From the NCBI RefSeq assembly GCF_022815725.1, contig NZ_JALGRF010000007.1, positions 239,877-303,876 on the forward strand: a DNA stretch of 64,000 bases, written 5' to 3'. The notes below the pieces were generated by a model, which was not told the origin of the DNA, did no database searches, and worked only from the letters and a program-made list of their open reading frames with translations. This document shows positions 17,527 to 26,039 of this stretch, in pieces. The translations under genes were made by a program, and so were the position numbers. This DNA is from Streptomyces sp. APSN-46.1 (GTDB lineage: Bacteria > Actinomycetota > Actinomycetes > Streptomycetales > Streptomycetaceae). The number at the start of each line of letters is the position of its first letter. Within the stretch, counting starts at the first letter, position 1.

Positions 17527-18342
17527 GTGCCGCGCATGCTCGACGTCAGTGATGAGGTACGTGCCGAGATCGGTGACGAAGAAGCCGACAGGCTGCTCGT
17601 CGGCCCCGACGCGCCGGGCAGTTACGACTGCACCTCCTGCCGTACCCCCGGGGACCCGGAGAACGACCCCACCAGCACGGTGCTGTTCGTCGGCGAGGAG
17701 ACCGCCGTCCTCGCGTTCGCCCACGCCACCTGCATCCCCTCCCAGGTCGTCTCCGTCTCCGAGGAGCAGCTGCAGGGCGCCGTCGCGAGCATCACCGGTG
17801 ACAGCCCGGCCCCCGCCGCGGCCGGCGGCGACCCCGATGCCCCGCAGAGCGTGCCCGGCGGCCAGGCCGTCCTCGGCATCACCAGCGGCCTGGTCCTGAT
17901 CAGCGGCGAGCTGCACCCCGCCCTCGTGGTCGAGCCGACCGCGCCGATCGCCCGCCCCGGCACCACCGGCCCCGGCGACGACTTCCTGCCGCTCCTGATC
18001 GAGCAGGGCTTCATCCCGGTCACCGACACCGCCCAGCTCCCCTCGCCCCTGAGCGGCTGGTCCGTCCTGCTCGCCGCAGGCCAGCTGCACGCCGTACTGC
18101 AGCCCGGCGCCGAGGGCGGAGGCCAGGTCGCGTGGTGGCAGGCGCACCAGGCCCTGTCGGTCACCGACGGCTGGCGGGCGGCCGTCAACAAGACCCAGCG
18201 CGTGCTGATCTACGCCGCCCCCGTCGGCTCCATCGGCCAGCAGCCCCGCGAGGACCTGCTGCGCGACGCGCTCGACAAGGCCGCCGCCGACGGCAAGCTG
18301 GTGGCCGCCTCGATGCCCCTGGCCGGTACGCCGGGCGCCTGA
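17527..18342 (+). CDS. Conserved Streptomyces hypothetical protein
   Basis: A 271-residue soluble protein of unknown function. The GTG start has GAGGAG 7 bases upstream. The N-terminal third has one CTSC pair (SYDCTSCRTPGD) and a beta-rich segment TVLFVGEETAVLAFAHATC; the rest is two similar-looking alpha/beta halves joined by an Ala/Pro linker (about 98-115). Nothing resembles an enzyme active site. It is followed by a strong hairpin and lies left of a second lineage-specific gene. A nucleic-acid or protein-binding role is possible but not supported. Confidence 0.75.
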   Translation: MPRMLDVSDEVRAEIGDEEADRLLVGPDAPGSYDCTSCRTPGDPENDPTSTVLFVGEETAVLAFAHATCIPSQVVSVSEEQLQGAVASITGDSPAPAAAGGDPDAPQSVPGGQAVLGITSGLVLISGELHPALVVEPTAPIARPGTTGPGDDFLPLLIEQGFIPVTDTAQLPSPLSGWSVLLAAGQLHAVLQPGAEGGGQVAWWQAHQALSVTDGWRAAVNKTQRVLIYAAPVGSIGQQPREDLLRDALDKAAADGKLVAASMPLAGTPGA

Positions 18343-18444
18343 TCCCGCTCCCGGCCCTCCCTCTCCCTCCCGCTCCCTCCCCTCCCCTCCTGCTCCACCC
18401 CGAACGGCCGTCCGGCCCCCGCCCAGGGGGCCGGGCGGTGTGCG

Positions 18445-18484
18445 CGCCGGGGGTTGCGCGGTCCGTCCCGCGCGACCCCCGGCG
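18445..18484 (+). terminator. Terminator after 17527 gene
   Basis: A 17-bp stem with one mismatch (18445-18461 with 18468-18484, 6-base loop), about 100 bases after the stop codon. Confidence 0.6.
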
Positions 18485-18543
18485 ATCTGCGTTTTCTCCC
18501 CCGGCGCCCGCATCCGCAGGGCGCCGGTTTCGTTGGCTGATAC

Positions 18544-18984
18544 GTGCATCCATACGACCCACCCCGCGCCCCGTACTACCCGAGCACCATCTCCCCGCTG
18601 CGCCCCGCACGGGACCGGGAGAGCGCTCCGGCCGCCTCGCACACCCCGATCTTCGACACCCTGTACTCGGAGTACCTGCGCGCCTTCCGGGCACTGCCGG
18701 GCGACCGCAGCGGCGAGGAGAACCTCGGCTTCACGGCCTTCTCACACGGTGGCGGAAGCGGCAGCGGCGCGAGCGGCGGCTGGAACGGTTCCGCATGGCC
18801 CGTGCAGCAGACGGACTCCTGGCAGCCGGCGTACTCGTACGCGGGCCAGAGCACCCCGCAGTACGCGGCCTCGGGCTCCGTGATCAGTACGTCGGCGGCC
18901 GCATACGGCAACGGGCGGCAGTACCAGACCGGGACGTATCACATCCCGGCGGCCCTGCCGCCCGCTCCGCGCCGGGGCTACTGA
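18544..18984 (+). CDS. Small Tyr/Ser/Gly-rich conserved hypothetical protein
   Basis: A 146-residue protein with a GTG start and no Shine-Dalgarno site (probably leaderless). After a Pro/Tyr-rich start (MHPYDPPRAPYYP) comes a short helix IFDTLYSEYLRAFRALPGD, then a Gly/Ser linker and a Tyr/Gln/Ser-rich tail. Only the helix looks foldable; the rest is probably disordered. Function unknown. It is convergent with der, 29 bases apart. Confidence 0.65.
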   Translation: MHPYDPPRAPYYPSTISPLRPARDRESAPAASHTPIFDTLYSEYLRAFRALPGDRSGEENLGFTAFSHGGGSGSGASGGWNGSAWPVQQTDSWQPAYSYAGQSTPQYAASGSVISTSAAAYGNGRQYQTGTYHIPAALPPAPRRGY

Positions 18985-19013
18985 CCCCGGGCCGTGCCAC
19001 TTCTTCTTGGCCC

Positions 19014-20477
19014 CTACTTCTTCTTCTTGTGCTGGGCGCCGCGCTTCTCACGGACCCGCACCGAGATGTGGATCGGGGTCCCGTCGAAGCCGAACTCCTC
19101 GCGCAGGCGGCGCTCGATGAAGCGCCGGTAGCCGTGCTCCAGGAAGCCGGAGGCGAAGAGGACGAACCGCGGCGGCTTGCTTCCCGCCTGGGTACCGAAC
19201 AGGATGCGGGGCTGCTTGCCACCGCGGATCGGGTGCGGGTGGGCGGCGACGACCTCACCGAGGAAGGCGTTCAGCCGACCGGTGGGGACGCGCGTCTCCC
19301 AGCCCGCGAGGGCGGTCTCGATCGCCGGGACCAGCTTCTCCATGTGGCGGCCGGTGAGCGCCGAGACGTTCACCCGGGGCGCCCACGAGACCTGCTGCAT
19401 CTCGGTCTCGATCTCGCGCTCGAGGTAGTAGCGGCGCTCCTCGTCGAGCTCGTCCCACTTGTTGTACGCGATCACGATCGCACGGCCCGACTCGACCGCC
19501 ATGGTGATGATGCGCTGGTCCTGGACGCTGATGTTCTCGGTCGAGTCGATCAGGATGACCGCGACCTCCGCCTTCTCGACGGCGGCGGCGGTGCGCAGCG
19601 AGGCGTAGTAGTCGGCGCCCTGCTGGAGGTGGACCTTCTTGCGGATGCCGGCGGTGTCGACGAACTTCCAGGTGACGCCGCCGAGCTGGATCAGCTCGTC
19701 GACCGGGTCGCGGGTGGTACCGGCCAGCTCGTTGACGACGACACGGTCCTCCTTCGCGACCTTGTTCAGCAGCGAGGACTTGCCGACGTTCGGGCGGCCG
19801 ATCAGGGCGATCCGGCGGGGGCCGCCGAGCGGGGCATCGCCGAAGGTCTGCTCGGGGGCCTCCGGGAGCGCTTCGAGGACGGCGTCGAGCATGTCGCCCG
19901 TACCGCGGCCGTGCAGCGAGGAGACCGGGTGCGGCAGGCCGAGGCCCAGCGACCACAGGGTGGCCGCGTCGGCCTCGCCGCTCTGGCCGTCGACCTTGTT
20001 GGCGCACAGCACGACGGGCTTGCCGGCCCTGCGCAGCAGGCGCACGACGGCCTCGTCGGTGTCGGTGGCGCCGACCTTGGCGTCGACGACGAAGACGACC
20101 GCGTCGGCGGCCTCGATGGCGTACTCGGCCTGGGCGGCGACGGAGGCGTCGATGCCGAGGACGTCCTGCTCCCAGCCGCCCGTGTCCACGACCTTGAAGC
20201 GGCGGCCGGCCCACTCGGCCTCGTACGTGACGCGGTCGCGGGTGACGCCCGGCTTGTCCTCGACGACGGCCTCGCGGCGGCCGATGATCCGGTTCACCAG
20301 GGTCGACTTGCCGACGTTCGGGCGGCCGACGACGGCGAGGACGGGCAGCGGCCCGTGGCCGGCCTCCGAGATCGCGCCTTCGACGTCGTCGAGGTCGAAG
20401 CCTTCCTCCGCGGCGAGCTCCATGAACTCCGCGTACTCGGCGTCGCCAAGTGCTCCGTGGTCGTGCTGGTCGTTCAT
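19014..20477 (-). CDS. der: Ribosome biogenesis GTPase Der (EngA)
   Basis: A 487-residue protein with two consecutive G domains: P-loops GRPNVGKST (51-58) and GRPNVGKSS (227-234), switch DTGG/DTAG motifs, and base-recognition motifs NKVD (160-163) and NKWD, followed by the KH-like domain and a basic KKKK tail. Der is required for 50S subunit maturation. The ATG at 20477 has GAGGA about 9 bases upstream. An acidic N-terminal extension of about 43 residues precedes the first G domain, as in other actinobacteria. It is the last gene of a block read tyrA, cmk, plsC, der. Confidence 0.97.
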   Translation of the reverse strand: MNDQHDHGALGDAEYAEFMELAAEEGFDLDDVEGAISEAGHGPLPVLAVVGRPNVGKSTLVNRIIGRREAVVEDKPGVTRDRVTYEAEWAGRRFKVVDTGGWEQDVLGIDASVAAQAEYAIEAADAVVFVVDAKVGATDTDEAVVRLLRRAGKPVVLCANKVDGQSGEADAATLWSLGLGLPHPVSSLHGRGTGDMLDAVLEALPEAPEQTFGDAPLGGPRRIALIGRPNVGKSSLLNKVAKEDRVVVNELAGTTRDPVDELIQLGGVTWKFVDTAGIRKKVHLQQGADYYASLRTAAAVEKAEVAVILIDSTENISVQDQRIITMAVESGRAIVIAYNKWDELDEERRYYLEREIETEMQQVSWAPRVNVSALTGRHMEKLVPAIETALAGWETRVPTGRLNAFLGEVVAAHPHPIRGGKQPRILFGTQAGSKPPRFVLFASGFLEHGYRRFIERRLREEFGFDGTPIHISVRVREKRGAQHKKKK

Positions 20478-20552
20478 GAAGTCCGTTCCTCGTCGTTCGT
20501 GGTGATCGGTGGCACCCGCGCAGCGCGGTTCCACTACTAGGTCAAGTCTCGC

Positions 20553-21200
20553 TCAGCGCCCGGTGAGGCGCTTGGCTTCGGCCAGGTGGGCGGTCAGCCG
20601 GTCCTGGATGCGTACGGTGGCCTCGTCCAGCGCGGTACGGGTACGGCGGCCACTGCCGTCCCCCGCGTCGAAGGCGTCGCCGAAGACGACGTCGACCCGG
20701 CTCCGCAGCGGCGGCAGGCCCTTGACCAGCCGCCCGCGCCGGTCGGTGCTGCCCAGGACCGCCACCGGCACTATGGGCGCGCCGCCGCGGACCGCGAAGT
20801 ACGCGAGCCCGGCGCGGAGCGAGGCGAAGTCGCCCTCGCCCCGGGTGCCCTCGGGGAAGATCCCCAGGGCCCCGCCCTGCTCCAGTACGCCCAGCGCCCG
20901 CGTGATCGCGGTCCGGTCGGCGCCGGAACGATCCACCTTCACCTGCCCGATCCCCTCCAGGAAGGGACCGAGGGGGCCTATGAAGGCTTCCTTCTTGATC
21001 AGGAAGTGCAGCGGCCGGGGGGCCGTACCCATGAGCATGGGGCCGTCGATGTTGTGCGCGTGGTTCACAGCCAGGATGACAGGTCCGGCGGCCGGCACCT
21101 TCCAGGCCCCCAGCACGCGTGGCTTCCACAGCCCGTACATGAGGCCGATCCCGATCCGCCGGCCGACCGCCGCACCCTTGAGGGAGGGCGTTTCGCTCAC
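20553..21200 (-). CDS. 1-acyl-glycerol-3-phosphate acyltransferase (PlsC-like)
   Basis: A 215-residue acyltransferase with the catalytic H(x4)D motif (NHAHNID, His47/Asp52) and the glycerol-phosphate motif FPEGTRGEG (115-123). It would transfer a fatty acyl group to lysophosphatidate or a related lysolipid at the membrane. The GTG start overlaps the TGA stop of cmk (GTGA), so the two are translationally coupled. Placement between cmk and der is the usual actinobacterial arrangement. Confidence 0.92.
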   Translation of the reverse strand: MSETPSLKGAAVGRRIGIGLMYGLWKPRVLGAWKVPAAGPVILAVNHAHNIDGPMLMGTAPRPLHFLIKKEAFIGPLGPFLEGIGQVKVDRSGADRTAITRALGVLEQGGALGIFPEGTRGEGDFASLRAGLAYFAVRGGAPIVPVAVLGSTDRRGRLVKGLPPLRSRVDVVFGDAFDAGDGSGRRTRTALDEATVRIQDRLTAHLAEAKRLTGR

Positions 21201-21907
21201 TTGCCGCCCGCCCGCTTCCCGGTGCGGCGCTCTTCGACGAGCGTGACGACGCACTCGATCACCTGGTCGAGCGTGAGGTCGGTGGTGTCCACCTCGACGG
21301 CGTCGTCGGCCTTGGCCAGCGGGGAGGCCTTGCGCCCGGAGTCGGCCGCGTCCCGCTTGATCAGGGCTTCCTTGGTGGCGGCCAGGTCGGCGGCCTCCTT
21401 GCCCTTGAGCTCGCCGTTGCGGCGGGCGGCGCGGGCCTCGGGGGACGCCGTCAGGAAGATCTTGAGGTCCGCGTCGGGCAGGACGGTGGTACCGATGTCC
21501 CGCCCCTCGACGACGATCCCGTCCTCGGCCTCGGCGGCGATGGAGCGCTGCAGTTCGGTGATCCGGCTGCGCACCTCGGGGACGGCGCTGACGGCGCTGA
21601 CCTTGGAGGTGACCTCCTGGGTCCGGATCGGCCCGGCGGCGTCCAGCCCGTCCACGGTGATGGTGGGCGCGCAGGGGTCGGTCCCGGAGACGATGGCGGG
21701 CTTGCCCGCCGCGACCGCGATGGCGTGCGGGTCGTCGGTGTCGACGCCGTTGGTGATCATCCACCAGGTGATGGCCCGGTACTGGGCACCGGTGTCCAGG
21801 TAGCGCAGCCCGAGCTTGGCGGCCACGGCCTTGGAGGTGCTGGACTTGCCCGTGCCGGAGGGACCGTCGATGGCGACGATCACGGCGGACGGAGCTGCGG
21901 TTTCCAC
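21197..21907 (-). CDS. cmk: (d)CMP kinase
   Basis: A 236-residue cytidylate kinase. The P-loop is GPSGTGKSS (15-23); the CMP-binding part includes RYLDTGAQYRA and EGRDIGTTVLPDA, and a LID region follows with RRNGELKGK. It phosphorylates CMP and dCMP, feeding CTP pools together with pyrG (39.7 kb). GTG start with GGAAGG about 8 bases upstream; its stop overlaps the next gene. The 120-base gap to tyrA on the same strand does not exclude co-transcription. Confidence 0.96.
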   Translation of the reverse strand: METAAPSAVIVAIDGPSGTGKSSTSKAVAAKLGLRYLDTGAQYRAITWWMITNGVDTDDPHAIAVAAGKPAIVSGTDPCAPTITVDGLDAAGPIRTQEVTSKVSAVSAVPEVRSRITELQRSIAAEAEDGIVVEGRDIGTTVLPDADLKIFLTASPEARAARRNGELKGKEAADLAATKEALIKRDAADSGRKASPLAKADDAVEVDTTDLTLDQVIECVVTLVEERRTGKRAGGK

Positions 21908-22027
21908 GGTGCGGGCACCTTCCTGGTTGCGCGTACGTGTCCGGGCGCGCCAAAGCGCCCCTCCCCAAGGTTACCGGCCCCGCGCCACTCCCCGACCCGC
22001 CGCCCGATTCGGCCCGGGCCGGGCGTG

Positions 22028-23125
22028 CTACTGCTGGCGCAGGGACCAGCCCCGGTCCCGCAGCTCGGCCTCCAGGACCGGCACCGCCCTCGGCTCGACC
22101 ATCAGCTGCACGAGGCCCGCCTGCTGCCCCGTCGCGTGCTCGATCCGCACGTCCTCGATGTTCACCCCGGCCCGTCCCGCGTCGGCGAAGATCCGGGCCA
22201 GCTCCCCCGGCCGGTCGCTGATGAACACGCCCACCGTCTCGTACGTGATCGGCGCCGCGCCGTGCTTGCCCGGCACCCGCACCCGGCCCGCGTTCCCCCG
22301 CTTGAGCACGTCCTCGATGCCGGCCGCCCCGCCCCGCCGCTTCTCCTCGTCCGAGGACTGGAGCCCGCGCAGCGCCTCCACCGTCTCCGCCAGATCGGCC
22401 GCGATCCCGGCCAGGACGTCCGCCACCGGACCCGGGTTCGCCGACAGGATCTCCACCCACATCCGCGGATCGGAGGCCGCGATCCGCGTCACGTCCCGGA
22501 TCCCCTGCCCGCACAGCCGGACCGCCGTCTCGTCGGCGTCCTCCAGCCGCGCCGCGACCATGCTCGACACCAGCTGCGGGGTGTGCGACACCAGCGCCAC
22601 CGCCCGGTCATGCGCGTCCGCGTCCATCACCACCGGCACGGCCTTGCAGAGTGCCACCAGCTCCAGGGCCAGGTTCAGCACCTCGTGGTCGGTGTCCCGG
22701 GTCGGCGTCAGCACCCACGGCCGGCCCTCGAACAGGTCCGCCGTCGCCGCCAGCGGCCCCGAGCGCTCCTTGCCGGCCATCGGGTGCGTCCCGATGTACG
22801 CCGCCACGTCCACGCCCAGCGCCGCGAGCTCCCGCCGCGGGCCGCCCTTGACGCTCGCCACGTCCACGTACGCCCGCGCCAGGTCCCGCCCGATCGCGTC
22901 GGCCAGCGCCGCCGCCACGTGCGCCGGCGGTACGGCGACGATCGCGAGGTCCACCTTGCCCTGTACGGAGTCCAGCGGCTCGTCCGTACCCGCGCCGAGG
23001 GCGGCGGCGGTCCGGGCCTGGGCGGGGTCGTGGTCGGCGAGGTGGACGGTGATCCCGCGGGCGGTCAGGGCGAGCGCCGCGGAGGTGCCGATCAGTCCGG
23101 TTCCGATGACGACGGCGGTTCTCAC
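22028..23125 (-). CDS. tyrA: Prephenate dehydrogenase with ACT domain
   Basis: A 365-residue enzyme of tyrosine synthesis. The NAD-binding Rossmann loop is VIGTGLIGTS (6-15). The prephenate site includes THPMAGKERSG, with the His of the TyrA family, and VSHTPQLVSS. The last 75 residues form an ACT domain (TVGVFISDRPGELARIFADA) expected to sense tyrosine. GTG start with GGAG about 8 bases upstream. A run of five 7-base repeats sits in its leader. cmk follows on the same strand. Confidence 0.95.
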   Translation of the reverse strand: MRTAVVIGTGLIGTSAALALTARGITVHLADHDPAQARTAAALGAGTDEPLDSVQGKVDLAIVAVPPAHVAAALADAIGRDLARAYVDVASVKGGPRRELAALGVDVAAYIGTHPMAGKERSGPLAATADLFEGRPWVLTPTRDTDHEVLNLALELVALCKAVPVVMDADAHDRAVALVSHTPQLVSSMVAARLEDADETAVRLCGQGIRDVTRIAASDPRMWVEILSANPGPVADVLAGIAADLAETVEALRGLQSSDEEKRRGGAAGIEDVLKRGNAGRVRVPGKHGAAPITYETVGVFISDRPGELARIFADAGRAGVNIEDVRIEHATGQQAGLVQLMVEPRAVPVLEAELRDRGWSLRQQ

Positions 23126-23139
23126 GGGGCGCTCCAGGG

Positions 23140-23174
23140 TTGCGGGTTACGAGTTGCGGGTTGCGGGTTGCGGT
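23140..23174. repeat. 7-bp tandem repeat in tyrA leader
   Basis: Five tandem copies of TTGCGGG (one degenerate, TTACGAG; the last ends in T) begin 15 bases upstream of the tyrA start codon. Copy number could change the leader of tyrA. No coding role is seen. Confidence 0.75.
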
Positions 23175-23300
23175 CAGCCGGGCGGTGGGACGGCCCCGCC
23201 CGACTCAGGGTAGCCAGCCCGGACGCCCCGAGGGCCCGGCGGCCGCCCCGTGGCGCGGGCCGCGCGACGAGCTGAGCGGTCTCGGGGTAGAACACTCGGC

Positions 23301-23645
23301 ATGATCTTCCACATCGTCCCGCTCTCCGACTGGACCGCCGAGCCCGACCTCCCGTACGCCCCGCCCTCGCTCGACACCGAGGGTTTCGCGCACTGTTCGG
23401 CGGACCCCGCGACCGTGCTCGCGATCGCCGAGGCCCACTACCGCGGCACGCCGGGAACCCTGCTGGCCGTGGAGCTCGACGAGGCGGCCCTGACCGCGGA
23501 GGTCCGCCGGGAGGGTGAATCGGGCGGCCGCTACCCGCACGTCCACGGTCCGTTGAACCGGGAGGCGGTGGTGCGCGTGTGGGAGGTGGTACGAACTCCC
23601 GGCGGCGCCGCGGCGCATCTGTCCCCGTGGCGGCCGGGAGCATGA
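23301..23645 (+). CDS. DUF952 domain protein
   Basis: A 114-residue protein that begins MIFHIVPLSDW and contains FAHCSADPATVLAIAE and YPHVHGPLNREAVV, the conserved blocks of DUF952, a fold related to ADP-ribosyltransferases though without proven activity. The ATG appears leaderless: a TAGAAC box (23288-23293) ends 7 bases upstream. It is divergent from tyrA and lies 81 bases before the Rieske gene on the same strand. Confidence 0.9.
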   Translation: MIFHIVPLSDWTAEPDLPYAPPSLDTEGFAHCSADPATVLAIAEAHYRGTPGTLLAVELDEAALTAEVRREGESGGRYPHVHGPLNREAVVRVWEVVRTPGGAAAHLSPWRPGA

Positions 23646-23726
23646 AACGGTGTGGCGGGCTTCTGATGGAGCCCGCCACTTGCCCGGGATGCGCCCCGCC
23701 ATCCCGGCGACGAGCGAGGAGCCTCG

Positions 23727-24215
23727 ATGACTGAGACAAGCCGTATGAGCGACCCCCACCGCACGGCCCGGCGTTCGGTACTGGCGGCGGGAGCGGCCGC
23801 GTTGGCGGGTGGCGCCCTCACCGCGTGCGGCGGCGAGGACACGGCCGGGACGGCGCCCGCCGACACGTCGAGCGCACCGGCCGCGCAGCCGCCCGGGAGC
23901 CCGCAGGCCTCCGCCCCGACCGCCGGGCAGGCGCTGCTGAAGGCCGCGGACGTCCCGGTCGGCGGGGGCACCGTCCTCAAGGAGCAGAAGCTGGTGGTCA
24001 CCCAGCCGACGGCCGGCTCGTACCGCTGCTTCACGGCGGTGTGCACGCACCAGGGCTGCCTGGTGAACAAGGTAGAGAACGGCACCATCGACTGCCCCTG
24101 CCACGGCAGCACGTTCCAGGCCACGGACGGCGCGGTGGCCAAGGGCCCGGCGACCCGCCCCCTGGCGGAGAAGAAGATCAAGGTGACCCCGGGCGGGGAG
24201 ATCGAGCTCGCGTAA
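23727..24215 (+). CDS. Rieske [2Fe-2S] Tat-exported lipoprotein
   Basis: A 162-residue protein. A twin-arginine signal (RRSVLAAG from residue 15) ends in a lipobox with Cys34 (LTAC), so the mature protein should be lipid-anchored outside the membrane. An Ala/Pro linker leads to a Rieske domain with cluster ligands Cys106/His108 (CTHQGC) and Cys123/His126 (CPCHG); Cys111 and Cys125 would form the usual disulfide. An electron-transfer role is likely; partner unknown, as no cytochrome or oxidase gene is adjacent. GAGGAG lies about 6 bases before the ATG. Confidence 0.92.
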   Translation: MTETSRMSDPHRTARRSVLAAGAAALAGGALTACGGEDTAGTAPADTSSAPAAQPPGSPQASAPTAGQALLKAADVPVGGGTVLKEQKLVVTQPTAGSYRCFTAVCTHQGCLVNKVENGTIDCPCHGSTFQATDGAVAKGPATRPLAEKKIKVTPGGEIELA

Positions 24216-24256
24216 TCCCCTCGCATGGCGGGCCGCGGTCCGCCTACGCTCCGCTG

Positions 24257-24952
24257 ATGAACGAGCTGACGCCCGAATCCCTGGAACTGGTACGCGACCA
24301 CACGGTCTACGCGTGCGTGATGGGCTCGCGGGCGTTCGGCCTGGCGACGGAGGCGAGCGACACCGACCGGCGCGGTGTCTACCTCGCCCCGACTCCACTG
24401 TTCTGGCGGTTCGACAAGCCGCCCACCCATGTGGAGGGGCCGCGGGACGAGGAGTTCTCCTGGGAGCTGGAACGCTTCTGCGAACTCGCCCTGCGCGCCA
24501 ACCCGAACATCCTGGAGTGCCTGCACTCCCCCCTCGTGGAGCGGGTGACCCCGGTGGGCGAGGAACTCCTCTCCCTCCGCGCGGCGTTCCTCTCCCGCCG
24601 GGCCCACACCAGCTTCAGCCGGTACGCGGCCTCGCAGCACGGCAAACTCGTCGCGGACGTCCGTATCCACGGCGCCCCGCGCTGGAAGCACGCCATGCAC
24701 CTGCTGCGGCTGCTCCTGTCCTGCCGCGACCTGCTGCGCACGGGCCGCCTGACCATCGACGCGGGCCCGCACCGCGACCGCCTTCTCGCGGTCCGGCGCG
24801 GGGAACTCGCCTGGGACGAGGTGGACGCCTGGATGGCCCGCCTCACGAAGGAGTCCGACGCCGCCCTCACCACCACCCCCCTCCCGGAGTCCCCGGACCA
24901 CGCCCGCGTGTCGGACTTCCTCCACCGCGCCCGCCGCGCGTCGGCCGGCTAG
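24257..24952 (+). CDS. Predicted nucleotidyltransferase (COG3541-type)
   Basis: A 231-residue protein with the polymerase-beta-like nucleotidyltransferase signature: GSRAFGLATEASDTDRRG, in which Gly23-Ser24 and the Asp pair at 35/37 would bind the nucleotide and metals. The rest is helical and matches the family's C-terminal part (HTSFSRYAASQHGKL, LRLLLSCRDLLRTG). The substrate is unknown. The ATG is leaderless by appearance (TACGCT box 6 bases upstream). It is convergent with the ADP-ribosylglycohydrolase gene, 43 bases away, so it is not in that operon. Confidence 0.85.
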   Translation: MNELTPESLELVRDHTVYACVMGSRAFGLATEASDTDRRGVYLAPTPLFWRFDKPPTHVEGPRDEEFSWELERFCELALRANPNILECLHSPLVERVTPVGEELLSLRAAFLSRRAHTSFSRYAASQHGKLVADVRIHGAPRWKHAMHLLRLLLSCRDLLRTGRLTIDAGPHRDRLLAVRRGELAWDEVDAWMARLTKESDAALTTTPLPESPDHARVSDFLHRARRASAG

Positions 24953-24970
24953 CGCGCGTCCGGGGTGCGG

Positions 24971-25006
24971 CTCACGCGTCCGCTCAGGCGTCCGCTCACG
25001 CGTCCC
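24971..25006. repeat. 12-bp repeat at 3' end of ADP-ribosylglycohydrolase gene
   Basis: Three tandem 12-base copies (24971-24982, 24983-24994, 24995-25006). The right-most contains the last codons and stop of the glycohydrolase gene, so the other two place further in-frame TGA codons behind it. Confidence 0.75.
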
Positions 25007-26039
25007 AGAGCCTGCCGAAGGTGAGGAGTTCGTCGCGGTACTCGATGCGGCCCTCCCAGTCGCGGGGCCAGACGTCCGCGCCGAGGTGGGCGCCCGCGAA
25101 GGCACCGGCCAGGCAGGCGAGGGAGTCCGAGTCGCCCCGCGTGCAGGCGGCCCGGCGCAGGGCGAGGAGGGGGTCCTCCGGAAAGAGGAGGAAGCACTGC
25201 AGGGCCGTGGCGAAGGCCTCCTCCGCGATCCAGCCGTCGCCGGTGGTCAGGCAGGGGTCCGTCTCCGGGGACGGGGTGCGCAGGGCCGCCGCGAGGCGGT
25301 CCAGAACGGCCAGGCACTCGTCCCAGCCCCGCGCGATGAAGGACTCCGAGGTGGCGTCCGCGGCCGTGCGCATCCAGAGGTCGCCGAGCCACCGCTCGTG
25401 GTAGCGGGTGCGGTTCTCCAGGGCGTACGAGCGCAGCCGTCCGACCAGGCCCGTCACCTCCGTGCCCTGGGCCAGCAGGTACACCGCCCGGGCCGTCAGA
25501 TCGGAGGCGGCGAGCGCCGTCGGGTGGCCGTGGGTGAGGGCCGACTGGAGCTGGGCCGCGCCGGCCCGCTCCTCCTCCGTCCACCCGGGGACCAGGCCCA
25601 CCGGGGCCACCCGCATGTTCGCGCCGCAGCCCTTGGAGCCGACCTGGCTGGCGTCCCGCCAGTCCCGCTCCGGCTGGTCCAGCAGCCCGCAGGCCCGCAG
25701 GCAGGTGTTGCCGGGGGCCCGGTTGTTCTCCGGGGAGTGGTACCAGTCGACGAACTCCTCCCGGACCGGGCCCGCGAGGGTGAGCGGGCCCACCGGGCCG
25801 CGGTCCGCCGCCGTCCGCATGCCGCGCGCCAGGGCGAGCGTCATCTGGGTGTCGTCCGTGACCATCGCCGGGCGGGGCAGGTTCATCTCCCGCCAGGGCC
25901 CGGTCTTGGCCAGGATCGACGGCACGTCGTTGAACTCCGTCGGGAAGCCGAGGGCGTCGCCCAGGGCCAGGCCGATCAGCGCGCCCGTCGCGGCCCGCTT
26001 CGTCTTCGTCATCGCAGTCGGATTGGCTGTCGTCGTCAT
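24996..26039 (-). CDS. ADP-ribosylglycohydrolase family protein
   Basis: A 347-residue DraG/ARH-type enzyme. Metal-binding motifs are TDDTQM (61-66) near the N-terminus and GDSDSLACLAGA near the C-terminus; GALIGLALGDALG is the family's opening helix. These enzymes use two Mg2+ ions to remove ADP-ribose from proteins, nucleic acids or small molecules. The ATG overlaps the nrtR stop by four bases (ATGA), making it the last gene of pnuC-nadR-nrtR-ARH. The setting suggests recycling of ADP-ribose linked to NAD supply. Substrate unknown. Confidence 0.93.
   Translation of the reverse strand: MTTTANPTAMTKTKRAATGALIGLALGDALGFPTEFNDVPSILAKTGPWREMNLPRPAMVTDDTQMTLALARGMRTAADRGPVGPLTLAGPVREEFVDWYHSPENNRAPGNTCLRACGLLDQPERDWRDASQVGSKGCGANMRVAPVGLVPGWTEEERAGAAQLQSALTHGHPTALAASDLTARAVYLLAQGTEVTGLVGRLRSYALENRTRYHERWLGDLWMRTAADATSESFIARGWDECLAVLDRLAAALRTPSPETDPCLTTGDGWIAEEAFATALQCFLLFPEDPLLALRRAACTRGDSDSLACLAGAFAGAHLGADVWPRDWEGRIEYRDELLTFGRLWDA

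Noticed and set aside
18999..19028. Possible duplication of the end of der (two AAGAAGAAGT stretches)
   Set aside because: The similarity is short and purine-rich and could arise from the lysine codons alone.
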